NCBI GenBank assembly: GCA_021292165.1
Contig: CM037880.1
Coordinates: 136,650,564 to 136,714,563, forward strand
Direction: 5' to 3'
DNA: 64,000 nucleotides
Source of the DNA: Shinisaurus crocodilurus
Lineage: Eukaryota; Chordata; Lepidosauria; Squamata; Shinisauridae
Shown: in pieces, positions 20,561 through 30,854 of the stretch
Layout of the letters: each line of letters starts with the position of its first letter
Position numbering within the stretch: position 1 is the first letter of the stretch
Made by a program: the position numbers and the translations under genes
The notes under the pieces: model-generated
Seen by the model: only the letters and a program-made list of their open reading frames with translations
Told to the model about the DNA's origin: nothing
Database searches by the model: none

Positions 20561-22221
20561 GGAAGGTCCAAAGTAGCAGCCATGCTTGTGATCGCTGTTC
20601 ATTGCAATGGCAAAACAGCCCACCTATTCCCCCCCCCCGCACTCCTCCTCCTGCCCACCCCCCGCAATTTTTTTTCCAACTTGACGCATCTAAAACTTGT
20701 GTGAACACACGAAACATGGTCTCCCCTTTCCAGCATAGCGTGTCTTTCCAAATGGGGCCAGAGGAGAGGAGTGGCCCTGTTTCTAATTTTTCCAGTAAGC
20801 TGCATGAGCGGATCAGAGTTGCATTGTTCACTCGTGCAGACGTGGAATAGCTTAAAACAGATTTTGGCGATTAAAAAAAACAAAAAACGGCGGCAAATTC
20901 CCCACCCCCTTTCTGCTTTGTTTCACTACACGAATATGCGAACTGTGCACGTTTTCCAACATACTTCTTCTATTAATATTCCTCTTTCGACAAAAAATAC
21001 TCGTTTAAAGTAGCCTGCATTAGATGCTCAGTTTCCTCTGCAATGCGGATGTATTTTTTTAATTCGTAAATTCGTTGGATAATTGCTTAAAGTTTCCCAT
21101 TATCGTCTGGCCTCGCGTTTCCCCAAAATACAAGACGGCAAAAATAGTAAAAAGACTCATCCAAAGTCTACTGCGGCTTTAAGAAATATTTATTAAAAAC
21201 GAAGGGGAAGGATTTGGAAGATGACCCAGGACACAGACGCCCAAGAGAATGCCCTCCTTCCAAACGACAGGCGCACTGCATTGTATACAACTTTTGTGTG
21301 TAATCCTGTGTCACTTGCATTTAAATAAATTTTCTTACCAAAGTAAAAGCCTCTTGCTATTCAGTGTTTTGGTTCTTTTTTAAAAACGCCATTAGGTTTA
21401 CAGCATGCTTGGCTAATCCACTCTGTTGCTGTAAACTTAAAGTAACTCCCCCCAATCTTAACCAAAACATAGGTAGAGCAAAAGAAAAGGGCACGATTAC
21501 GGCAATTTCTACATATTTATACAATTACGAAAGATTATGTGGCTGACACACCATTATAACAAGGCTCGTCACATTTCAAAGCATCATTCTAAACGTTAAT
21601 AGCTATTTTTCCATGAACACACACAAAATTAGCAAAACTCCGAGTCATTTCCCCCAATATTGAAGTCAGGCCTTGTCGCAAATACATTCCTTGTAACGAT
21701 TCCCAACTGGTTTGGTTCTATGCAAGCCAGATAAGCCAACGATCACACATGCCAGAGTTGAAGGGAGTAGAAGCAGCAAGCTTGCCATATCCAGACATTC
21801 GATTTCAACTTAACATTTCCGTCGAACAACCATGGTGCCTTCGCAGACCCCTAAATATATGTTATAATAATGTAGTCATTTGCATGCAAAGTGAAATATT
21901 AGTAAATCCGCTTGAGAAAGCAGTCTAGTTGCATTATCGCAGCAGCTCCCCGAGCTCCGTGTCTTTCATCTTCTAAAACTAGATTATGATTGTGTCATTT
22001 GAGGTCAATACATTTATTCAATTGAGGTATCGCTACGGCTACACGAATGTTTTTTAACCAGCTTTTCAATTAAAAGGGGCTTTAAGAGATTCGCCCCCCA
22101 TTCCCAGTGGAGGGAAAACCCAACATTTTTAGGTATTCTATAAACCCACCGTTAGCTATAAACTTGACATTCACGGGTATTTCCAAAAATCACACACAAA
22201 TAATACGGTATAACCACTTAC
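20561..22221. other. Repeat-free intron 1 segment next to exon 1
   Basis: I find no MITE, SINE or LINE over about 1.6 kb, in contrast to the dense repeats to the left. Such exclusion suggests constrained regulatory sequence. No coding exon is visible besides the one at 22222. Confidence 0.5.
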
Positions 22222-22266
22222 GTATTTCTTCTGAATTATATTCCTCTTCGGTCTTTCTTTGCTCAT
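22222..22266 (-). CDS. JARID2: JARID2 first coding exon (partial CDS)
   Basis: Minus-strand ATG at 22266-22264 opens 15 codons giving MSKERPKRNIIQKKY, which I recognise as the conserved N-terminus of vertebrate JARID2. The exon ends after a complete TAC codon (phase 0) and is followed by the donor GTAAGTGG at 22221-22214. Start choice: -3 is A (AGAATGA context). The upstream frame is open only back to an in-frame TAA at 22380-22378, and there is no other in-frame ATG between. JARID2 is a nuclear JmjC/ARID-domain protein that lacks demethylase activity, binds PRC2 (EZH2-EED-SUZ12) and helps recruit and stimulate H3K27 methylation during development; none of those domains is encoded here. The remaining exons lie left of the window. 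The uORF ending on the start codon and the GC-rich zone upstream suggest regulation at both translation and transcription. Identification is from recall, not a search. Confidence 0.93.
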
Positions 22267-22310
22267 TCTGATATCCAGATTGTGATTGCAAATGGGGACA
22301 ATCGCTTCAT
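22263..22310 (-). other. uORF overlapping the JARID2 start codon
   Basis: A minus-strand ATG at 22310-22308 opens a 15-codon frame whose TGA stop (22265-22263) shares two bases with the JARID2 ATG (ATGA). The uORF start context is weak (T at -3). It is relevant only if the transcript starts upstream of 22310, which the promoter layout suggests. Confidence 0.7.
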
Positions 22311-22850
22311 GAATTAAAAGCCGCAACCAATTTGGGGAGGGGGAGATCCTTTTTTGCTTCTTGTTTGTAGTGGTTTCTTATAATCCGATTTTCTTCGCAC
22401 ACAATGCAATTCTTCCAATAAATCCAAAATATGTTGCGGAGTCAAAAAAAATTACAAACGCAAAGCAAACCACCCCCCAAAAGAATCACTTTAGATAAAC
22501 ATTCATAATGGAAATTTTACACCCCAAACACACACACAGACGCACACAAAAAGACACCCTTGATGTCGGTTTTTCTTTCCCAAGACCCCAAAGAGATACG
22601 TAGGCCTGTAGTGTCCGTGGTGTAGATTACATCTTGAAAAGCAGGGAGCGGAAGGATTAAAAGGGGGAGATTTTTCTTTAATGTTGGGAGTCACGTTTCT
22701 ATTGCTGCAGTACCGACAACTCCAGCAGCAATGAAAGCTGCACACACTGTATGAATCTCTGCTTCTTCAGTTCCCACACACACACACACACAACCAATGA
22801 GAGCAGTTTTACAGCAGCAACTTTAAATGGTCCGATTTTTTTTTTTTTTG
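22267..22850 (-). promoter_or_regulatory. Probable JARID2 5' UTR / proximal promoter
   Basis: Unique sequence upstream of the ATG without repeats except short CA runs. On the minus strand it contains a start-stop element ATGTAA (22633-22628), an in-frame TAA (22380-22378) and, further up, ATTGG (inverted CCAAT) next to a TTTAAA box near 22800-22825. The transcription start cannot be fixed from sequence alone. Confidence 0.5.
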
Positions 22851-22899
22851 AAAAAAAAAATATTATGTATGTGTATAGACAGGCGGCCAGGCAGGGGCC

Positions 22900-23780
22900 A
22901 GGCAGGCAGGAGACAGACCGGGGGGGGGGGGTGGAGAAAGGGAAGGAAGGAAGGAGGGGAGAGAAGGGTTAGGGCTTAGCCTCAATTCTTAACGTGGTAC
23001 GAGCCGCAAAACTATCAGTCTCTTTCCATCCCCGCGGCGGCAGCCAAAGGAGCCCGGTGCACATTCACAGTGGCGTTCCTATCGTCCTTCCGTCCTCGTA
23101 CAAGCACGCTCGGTGGCTTCTCCAGCCGGAGGCACCAAGGGCAGCTGATGCTGTCCGGCAAGCAATCCTGGCGACGAATTTGAGGACAGCCCCTGCGCTC
23201 CCGACACGCTCTGTCGCCAGCCCTTCTTTCTGTGTCTGCAAAGCTCTTTAATTGTCCTCCCTTGCCCTCGCCTGGCGAGCCAACGCCGCCTCGTCCTGCT
23301 ACATCTCCCGCTCTAGGAGCACAAGAGCTCGCGGGTTGCTTCCCCAGTACTCAGCCTCGCGTGCAAGAGGAAGACGCAGCAGCTCCGTCCGGTGCCTCGG
23401 AATCGCCCTTGGTCTCTATCTAGGACTAAAGTTCTATTCTCTCACAAAATGGCCACAATAATGAAAGGAGAACTACAAGTCCCAGGCTGCACGGCGCCGC
23501 CGCAGCTGCTGCAGCAGCGACAGCCTGATTGGCCGCTGGGAGAGGGAATGTCCTCAAGACACCTTTCTCTCACCTCCTGCCCCGCCCCCTTTTTCGGTGC
23601 CATCCTGAGCGCGAGCGGAGGAGGCTCTTGCGCGAGCTTTGCCAGCGCAGTGACGGAGGTCTCGCCTGCGTTTGCAGCAGCTGCTTCTCAGCGCTTCGGT
23701 GGGGAGGAGTAAGGGAAGGACGAGATGAGCAGTCGTTGGGTGGTGGGTTTCGCGTCTTTTTCTTTCAGTTTTCTTACTCC
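22900..23780. promoter_or_regulatory. CpG-island promoter upstream of JARID2, possibly bidirectional
   Basis: High GC and CpG density (GCGGCGG, GAGCGCGAGCGG, GGCGCCGCCG). It contains a ZNF143-type site (23472-23490), ATTGG (23528-23532) and CCCGCCCCCT (23581-23590). A G10-type run at 22921 is flanked by purine repeats. The motif cluster is about 1.2 kb upstream of the JARID2 ATG and could also fire rightward as a divergent non-coding transcript. Confidence 0.65.
23472..23490 (+). promoter_or_regulatory. ZNF143/THAP11-type SBS motif
   Basis: ACTACAAGTCCCAGGCTGC closely matches the consensus ACTACAANTCCCAGNATGC, known from CpG-island and bidirectional promoters. Confidence 0.65.
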
Positions 23781-23999
23781 ATTTATGCGGCTGTGATTTG
23801 AGGGAAGAGGATCTTTGAGGGGTGTGGGGGGCGCTTTAGGGGTAGAGCAGGGCAGCTAGTTTGCACAGATCAATTTGTATAAGAGCGGGGTGGGGAACAG
23901 AATTCAATGTCAGAGAAGGGGGTTGGAGGGTGGGCTGCATTCTAGTGGTGGGCGGGGCTGAAGGGGTAGGGCCAAAATATCCAAAAAAGCATATTTGCG

Positions 24000-24060
24000 C
24001 TTTCTTGTGCATGTTTAGGCAGAAAAATCAGATGTTTAAACATGCATAGGATTGCACCTG
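24000..24060. mobile_element. Short palindromic MITE remnant
   Basis: GTGCATGTTTAGGCAGAAAA and AAACATGCATAGGATTGCAC form short inverted ends of the family at 16540. It marks the right edge of the repeat-poor zone. Confidence 0.55.
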
Positions 24061-25454
24061 AACGCTCTTCCTGCTGATAATAAGCCTTAGGAGAGGCATT
24101 GCGACCTTTCAGAATGGGAAATGTGCAAAAGCTGGGAAACCACCAAACGATAGGGGAAAGGGGCTGGGCGAAGGAAGGGGAGGGGCCAGGACCATACGGG
24201 GAATTCCAGAAGGCTGGATTGGGACCCCCAGGTGGGTCAGATTTTGTCTGTGGGCCTGACGTTCAACAGCCCCGGCCCTAGTGTAAGAGGATGTTGTTTG
24301 GGTGGCTATGGAAGAAAGACCATGCAGTGACATAGATGAGGAGGGGATCTTAAGAGACTGGGAAGAAATCCAGGGCAGAAATGGTATGGCTAAGGATGCA
24401 AGCCTGGGGCAACTAATATTTATCTTGATAATAGCACTGGAAGGGGACAGAGAAAGGAGAAGGATCTCATAATGTGGTGGTGACGTTTCGGGTAGAATTA
24501 AGGAGTTTCCATGGGGAAATGACCCACGTCCATATGTGGAGTCTATTTCTGAGCCTGTGTGTGTCTACTTGAAAGTGAGACCCCTGAGTTCAAGGGCACT
24601 GACCCTCAGATATGCATGCATAGGATTGCACAGTGGCTCAGTGGCAGAACAGATTTATTTGATTGAAGTGAGAGGGTGAAAATATTCTTGACAAGCAAGT
24701 GCTCTATACTAGAAGGGGAGGGGGAAGAAGGGGCCACCTTCTAGTAGAGGCAGGCTTTTTCTTGGGAAAGAAGGGATTAAAGTGCCTGACTTGAGTTGTG
24801 TGTGTTTAAAACAGCAATAAAAAGAGCATTTATCTAAATTACAAGCGGGACAGAAAATACCTCTTGCTGGTTGCTAAGTAGTTGTTGGGAGCCTCTGCTT
24901 TCCAGACAGTGTCACCTCAGGACAGTGAGCCTGGTTTGTAGAAAACTTGCTCAACATGTCTCCAAGGTAGTCTAAGGTCATTGCCCTCCCCTTTCTCTAA
25001 TACTGTACCAGATTATTTTTTAGCTTGTATATGTAGCATCAGCCAGGCTGGTGGAAAAGGGCATATTATAATGACTGTATTTACATGTAACTTCTCAGGG
25101 GGTTGCTGCTAGCTTTAAACAGTTGCAAAGTCGCAGTCTTTGATGAAAGATAAAAATGAAATGGTTCTTCAAAGCAAAAACACCTTTAATAAATATTACA
25201 TAGGTTAGTAGGTGGATTATTATAGTCTCTTCCTCCTTTAAATTGTAGTAAGTGTAGCACTTACTTGGGTTTTCACATAAAATTCAGCACTTCTAAGTCC
25301 CATTGGTTTCATTAGGAGGATAAAGCACATGTGTTTAAATCTCTCCCACTGAAATCAGTGCAACTTTAAAAGTGCCTTCTTTGGCTGGTTTGTGCCCATA
25401 ATATATTGTCAGCAGAACAGCATGTAAAAATATGTCATGCTACTAAAATGGCTT
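24061..25454. other. No gene recognised; upstream intergenic sequence
   Basis: Short MITE-like phrases occur (GCATGCATAGGATTGCAC near 24612) but there is no exon or complete repeat. Confidence 0.4.
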
Positions 25455-25638
25455 CTATTTATTTAATTATTTATTACATTTCTATACCACCCAATAGCTG
25501 AAGCTCTCTGGGCACTTCACAACAATTAAAACTATAAAATAAAGCAAAATACACTATAAAAGTTTAAAACTACAGTATAAAATAGAAATAAAAGCCAAAG
25601 TAGAACTTAGCAGTAATGCAAAGATTTGAAATACAGTA

Positions 25639-25724
25639 AGGGTACATTCCTATGGGGAATGCTGGCTGGGGAACGCTGGGAGTTGTAGGCCTTTTTTCTG
25701 TCTGAACCTGCATAGGATTACAAT
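25639..25724. mobile_element. Palindromic MITE, one arm shortened
   Basis: AGGGTACATTCCTATG, then GAACGCTGGGAGTTGTAGGC, then CATAGGATTACA; left flank TA (25637-25638). Confidence 0.7.
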
Positions 25725-26014
25725 GATTTAAATGATTTTAAATGACAGAAACTAAAATACTTCTACTTGTTAAATATACAATGAATTTACTTTAAGGAAA
25801 ATAGAGAATGAGAAAAGCTAAATATTCATTACTAAACATTAAATAATTGGAGTAAATGAACATAACCAAGAGAAGTAGCAGCCTGATCTTGCACAAAGCC
25901 AGGTGTACCTCATCCCATTAAAATCAAAGAGGCTTAAGTGTGCCCTACTCTGTACAGAATTGAGCTTCAAGTGTTATATGTTTTCTCTCTCATATAATTC
26001 TCATGAAAGATACT

Positions 26015-26090
26015 TTATGATGCTTGAGAGTTCCTACCTAAAAGACTGGAGGCTTTTAGTCTTTTAGGTAGGAACTCTCAAGCATCATAA
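26015..26090. repeat. Perfect hairpin, 33-bp arms, 10-nt loop
   Basis: 26015-26047 and 26058-26090 are exact reverse complements around loop GGAGGCTTTT. No other copy is visible in the window and there is no convincing target duplication. Confidence 0.95.
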
Positions 26091-26439
26091 GTGGCTAATA
26101 CAACATACTAAAAACGACACTATTCATCATATTAAACACACCCAATTTTAAAAATTACCTATAAATACTAACTGGGTGCAAAATTGATCATGGCAGCAAA
26201 AGCAGAGGAAGCTAATCAAAGTAGGTAACCCAAAAGCCCTCTGGAGATGGACTGCTTTGGCCTGGTGTCTAAAAGCCGGTAAGGAACCAGGTGAACTTCC
26301 CTAGAAAAGGAGTTCCACAGCTTTAGTACCACTACAAAGAAGGCCCTGTCCCATGTCACCATCCACCACACTTCAGACACTGGGAGGACATCAAGCAGGG
26401 CTTCTGATAAAGATTTCACCTCACAGTTAGGTTTATAGG

Positions 26440-26790
26440 GGACAGGCCCGGTGTCGGGTCAGCAAGGCTGGGCAGCGGCCAAGGGCCCACAGGCTCTGCA
26501 GGGCCCCTTCCCTGCTGATCCTCCACTCACCACCATGCTGCAGCCACCCATCCTCTGGAGAACTGCATCAGGAGGAGAAAATGTCCAGCCAGACCCAAAT
26601 GCCCAAAATGGCCAGCCAGACCCAAATCTTCAGAGAGCCAGCCAGACCCAAGACCTGGCCCTGATCCTCCCTCACAGCCAGGAATGACACCTGAGGAGCA
26701 GCTGCCCATCTTCTTTTAAGCCAGAGCTAACAGAGGACAGGCACCCAGAAGTCTGGCGCCAACCCTGATGGGGGAGCAGGCGTTCCTTGT
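26440..26790. repeat. GC-rich insertion inside L2
   Basis: GGGCAGCGGCCAAGGGCCCA resembles the GGCACCTGCCGAGGGCCCAC phrase at 58490 and 60800. It is followed by three CCAGCCAGACCCAA-type units at 26588-26655. Family not identified. Confidence 0.4.
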
Positions 26791-27004
26791 GGTATTGAAA
26801 GCTCAGACCATATAGGGCTTTTACGAGTGAAAAGCAACACTTTAAATTGGGCTCAGGAACCAACTGACACAATCCCTGTGGACACGTCTGGAGCACTGTC
26901 TAGTCTGGTTTTATGGGATCTGTTGTTGCAGCATAAGGATGTGGACATTGTGCTTGGAGGGGTTTGGCCAACCGCCTGTATTCTTGACCGTTGGCCATTC
27001 TAGC

Positions 27005-29110
27005 CTATATTTATTTATTGCATTTCTGGACCACCCATTAGCCAAAGCTCTCTGGAGGGCGCACAAATCAAAACTGAAAAACCATAAAATACAGTAACAA
27101 TGTTAATCATATCATAAAAACCATACATTTAAAATAGAATATACCCAAAGTAAAACCAAGATAAAAGCCAGCAGCATTGCAAAGATTTTAGAATGCACTA
27201 ATGCCGTTTTTAAAACTGGACGGCTAAAAAGTCTGGGAAAATAAGGTCTTCATCTGGCGTCGAAAGGAGCACAATGTAGGCAGGGAGTTCTGCAGCCAGG
27301 GTGCCACAACATAAAAGGCCCTCTTCTTAGTAGCCACCGACCTCATTTCATTTGGCAGGGTTTCCTGGAAAAGGACCCATGGAGATTATCTTCGGGTCCC
27401 GGCAGGTATATATGGGAAGAGATGATCCTTCAGGTAACCTGGCCCCAAGCCATTTAGGGCTTTGAATGTTAATTCAAGCATTTTGATTCAGGCTCAGAAA
27501 TGCACTGGCACCCAGATGGAAAAGTACTGGCATCATATGAACACATTGGGCAGTCCTCATTAACAATCTTGTTGCCCTATTTTGGACCAGCTGAAGTTTC
27601 CAGACCATTTTCAAATGCAATGTCTCATCCTGGCCTCCCACAGACCAGGCAAGAATCTCAGTAAATAGCCTTTTATTGCAGAAGTTCTCTTAAGGAGCAA
27701 ACAGCATTCTCAGAGGCAATAAATCTCTAAACATCGTAATTATAAGTCCCCAGCTACAAATTCAGCCATCCAGAGCGTGGACAGAGTGCATCACACCTAG
27801 GGTTGCTTGCCAAGTAAGTACACCAGGTTCTTATCTCAAGATGGTGGGAAGCTGTGCAGGATGGTGGTGTGTTGTCTCCTAGGAAGGTTACGGTCAGCTA
27901 CCAAGGTTTATATACAGGGAGCGGGTACTAGGAATCGCTATCTGAGATTGGGTCCTGGCAGGGAAACTGGCCCCTCAACCAATGGCTACGCCTGGCTGTG
28001 GGCTTCTGCCCTGCCCTCTTCTGCTGGCACCAGACCAAAGGGGACCACGTTAGACACCCCCCCCTCCCGGAGAGTCCTCCTCCAGCTGCCCTGTTGCTAG
28101 GGATGATGTCCCTGACTGATAAGCAGGAGCCCCCTCCAAGGCCGAGCCTTCCAGCTGAGGAGAGTTACCCGTATCAGCCTCCAGCGTCGCCGCCTCCCGC
28201 TGTTCACTGGGCAGTGAGAGGCCTGGCAGAACTGAGCTGTCACGTCTCTACTCTCTCACCTCCCCCCCCCCCCGAGTCAGAACCAGTGTCTGACCTTGAA
28301 GCTCTCTCCGAGCTAGGGCAAGGTCCCACAGGCAGCCCCACATATAATGCATTGCAGTAATCCAGATAAGAGGTTACCAGAGCATGTAGCTAGGCTATCT
28401 GTCCAGATAAGGGCGTAGTTGGTATATCAGCCTAAAAGGTGCTCTGTGCCACTAGTACCAATGCTGGATCCTAGAGCACCTCCAAACCGGATCCTTTAGG
28501 GGGAGCGCAGGCTCCAGAAAAGGTTGGACATCACTTAGCTGCGCAGATGAACCACCCACGAAGAGTACCTCCATCTTGTCTGGATTGGATCTCAATTTAT
28601 TAGCCTTATCTAGTCCCATTACTGTGCCCAGGCACTGATTCAAAACAGCCACTGCCTCACCTGGATTTGATGAAAAGGATAGAGCTGGGTGTCATCCACA
28701 TACTGATGACACCTCAGCTCACACCTCCGGATAACCTCCCCCAGCGGTGTAGATGTTGAACAGCATGGGGAATAGAATAGAGCCCTGTGGAACCCCATTG
28801 CAGAGCTGCCAAGGAACAGAGCAATGATCCCCCAGCACCTCTTTATGGAACTGGCCATACAAATAGGAGCAGAATGACTACAATACAGTGCCTCCACCTC
28901 CCAGACCAGACAACCTATCAAGAAGGATACCCTGATCAATGGTATTGAAAGCCACCAAGAAAATCAACGGCCACACGCCCCCATCCCCCTCTTGACAAAG
29001 GTCATCCCACAGGGTGACCAAGGCAGTTTCTGTTCCAAAACTAGGAATACCTGAATACCGATTGAAATGGATCTAGATTATCAGTTTCATTCAAGAGGCA
29101 GATGGCAACT
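27005..29110 (-). mobile_element. L2 LINE with RT remnant, split by an LTR
   Basis: Antisense L2 tail at the left, then 3' UTR/ORF, then (right of the LTR) an RT fragment at 28640-28939 whose minus-strand reading contains the catalytic-region motif QYVDDTQLY. Non-functional. A related copy without the LTR at 41770-42405 shows the uninterrupted order. Confidence 0.75.
27621..28330 (-). mobile_element. Solo LTR of an endogenous retrovirus-like element
   Basis: Minus strand runs TGTGGGACC...GATGAGACA (710 bp, TG..CA termini). It has TATATAAACC (27905-27914 region), a poly-A signal AATAAA downstream (27676-27681 region) and a GC-rich U3. It breaks the L2 sequence at the expected point of continuity (compare 42340-42370). 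I could not find a clean target duplication. No internal genes. Confidence 0.7.
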
Positions 29111-29114
29111 GAGA

Positions 29115-29395
29115 ACATGGCCTTCTCATATGTGGCACCTCACGCTCTCCTGGGAGGCTTGCCTGGCACGTACTTCGTTGTCTTGTCTTTTCAGCATCAG
29201 ATGAAGAACTTATTATTTTCCCAGGCTTTTTAACTTTATGAGATTGTTATGCTGCTATTTTAACATTAGATTATTTTGATATTGGAGTAATTGCCAAATG
29301 CATCTTAATATTTGTTTTTAAAAAGTTGCCTTAATTGAGATCTACGGTATATGACTTTGATACTGGATTAGTAAAGTGCTTTTTCCATGTATAGG
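29115..29395 (+). mobile_element. L2-like 3' fragment, sense
   Basis: TGGCACCTCACGCTCTCCTG, AGGCTTGCCTGGCACG, ATCAGATGAAGAACTTATTA and CCCAGGCTTTTTAA follow the order of the end of L2-type ORF2, then an AT-rich tail. Confidence 0.5.
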
Positions 29396-30269
29396 AAGCT
29401 AAATTTGTCAATGTTGCACGGAATATCTTGGCGTATTCCCTTTTGATCATTGCTTTACAGTGAAGATGGAGCCAACGCTAGCACTCTATTTCATGAGTGA
29501 TCTGATCAGTATTCCACACTCCTCTCTTCCTAATAAGCAGACTTGGAAAAACACGTTTCTCTTGTGATCAGTCATCCATATGAAGACTTTAATAAAACAA
29601 ACATGTTAAGTAAAAAAGCCTGATAAACTCATGCAGCACTCTCCATAAGCCAATTAGGGAGACTAATTGTGGTAGGCCTCAAAAGTGAGTCAGCAAGTTT
29701 ATTCTAATGAGCAAAGTATAGCGGAGGAATAGAACATGTACTTGCTGCTGGGAAGGCAATGCATTCATGTGGTCGTGAAAGGAGGCAAATAGTCTTGTCT
29801 GAAAGGTAACTTAGTTCTTCCTCTATTGAACAGCAAAAGGCATTATGCAAGCTGGCTAGCATCCCATTCCAAGGTGCTGAGTCCATTCACCTCCTGGTAC
29901 GATGCATCTAGCCCAGAAAGATTTCAAGCTTTAAACGTTATGTATCCTTCCCATCTACTAGACAAGCTACATGGTCTGTAAACTTATGTGGTAGAGTCCT
30001 TCCTGGATTGCAAGTGGGAAATTGCATTTTTTAAATTTTTACCCCAGATTAAGTAACAACAGAAAACTTCCTGCATGTGGAATACTAACACATCAGGGGG
30101 AAAGCCTAGCTTTTTCCTTCATTGGGAAAGGACTGGACTATTTTATTTTGCTTGATGTGTAGATTAGCCCTGCCTCAACTCAAACTCTTTGTTTATTCTC
30201 CCATAATTTATTCTTGGCTTATTTTAATGTCGCGGAAGTGAAACATCCATCATTATGACCAGCAGGGTG
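29396..30269. other. No gene or repeat recognised
   Basis: AT-rich intergenic sequence; chance ORFs only. Confidence 0.4.
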
Positions 30270-30850
30270 TGTGTTCAGTGCTTTTATTAACAGTCAAGGG
30301 ACCATTTATAACAACAATTAAAAACCCAGCTGATCAGCAGCTGTATAATACAATAAAAGGACAAAGACCAAAATATATACATAAACAAATAGCACACATG
30401 GATAGTGAAATTGACAAACCAATAGCCTAGCACACCAACATATGGGGTCTAGTAGCAATGGCCAGGTTCAAATATTTCACTACTTGCTTCATAATTTGTT
30501 GGTTTATGCTAAGAAGTAATATAGTCATAAGAGACTCAGCTGAGTGACCAGGAAACTTTTGCGTTGTGGGAAGTATCAGATCTTTCCTCGCTCCTTGGTA
30601 GAAGCTACATTGAAATAATACATGAAAAATGGACTCTTATCTCCCAAGTTGTTGCACGGGCAACATCTGGTGTTCCTACGAGTTTTGCCATATCTACCTT
30701 CCAGTAACCTTAGGGAGAGGGCATTGAACCTTGCTAACGAAAAGGCCCTCCTATATTTGGGGATAATTAACCACTCCAAGTAAGACATTCCTTTACTTAG
30801 AGGGTATCTCAAAAGGTCCAATGACTGAGAGGAGCATGGACCCCCAAGCT
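30270..30850 (-). pseudogene. LINE ORF2 C-terminal remnant
   Basis: The minus-strand reading 30576-30854 contains YRRAFSLARFNALSLRLLEG followed by a Cys-rich CCPC segment. This layout is typical of the C-terminus of some LINE reverse transcriptases. An AT-rich antisense 3' region lies at the left. Clade unknown; a degenerate fragment. Confidence 0.45.
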
Positions 30851-30854
30851 GCAC

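Larger units (their letters stand above)
1..22221 (-). other. JARID2: JARID2 intron 1 (5' part; continues beyond the window)
   Basis: The minus-strand coding exon at 22222-22266 ends in a consensus donor, so everything to its left is the beginning of intron 1. I looked for a second exon continuing the conserved JARID2 N-terminus (acidic Asp-Asp-Ser-Asp stretch) and saw none, which fits the very large first intron of this gene in other vertebrates. The intron is filled with MITEs, SINEs and LINE fragments listed separately, except for a repeat-poor zone next to the exon. Confidence 0.8.
25455..26930 (-). mobile_element. L2 LINE 3' region, fragmented
   Basis: The left end TTATTTATTACATTTCTATA then GAAGCTCTCTGGGC is the antisense L2 tail. 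At 26200-26440 and 26800-26930 come antisense 3' ORF/UTR segments (GGAGTTCCACAGCTTTAG, AGAAGGCCCTGTCCC). Interrupted by a MITE at 25639, a hairpin at 26015 and a GC-rich insertion at about 26440-26790. Confidence 0.7.

Noticed and set aside
20322..20883. Coding ORFs of up to 169 codons on both strands near 20.3-20.9 kb
   Set aside because: They arise from GC-rich composition, overlap each other, have low-complexity Pro/Gly stretches and lack splice or homology evidence.
1..22221. JARID2 exon 2 within the window
   Set aside because: No antisense match to the expected acidic continuation with a splice acceptor was found; the intron probably extends beyond the window.
22994..23801. Protein-coding first exon rightward from the CpG island
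   Set aside because: Several overlapping ORFs, no consensus donor in frame and no recognisable domain. Kept only as a promoter with possible non-coding output.
26015..26090. Confident microRNA gene
   Set aside because: A perfect stem without the bulges usual in pre-miRNAs and no expression evidence; reported only as a hairpin.
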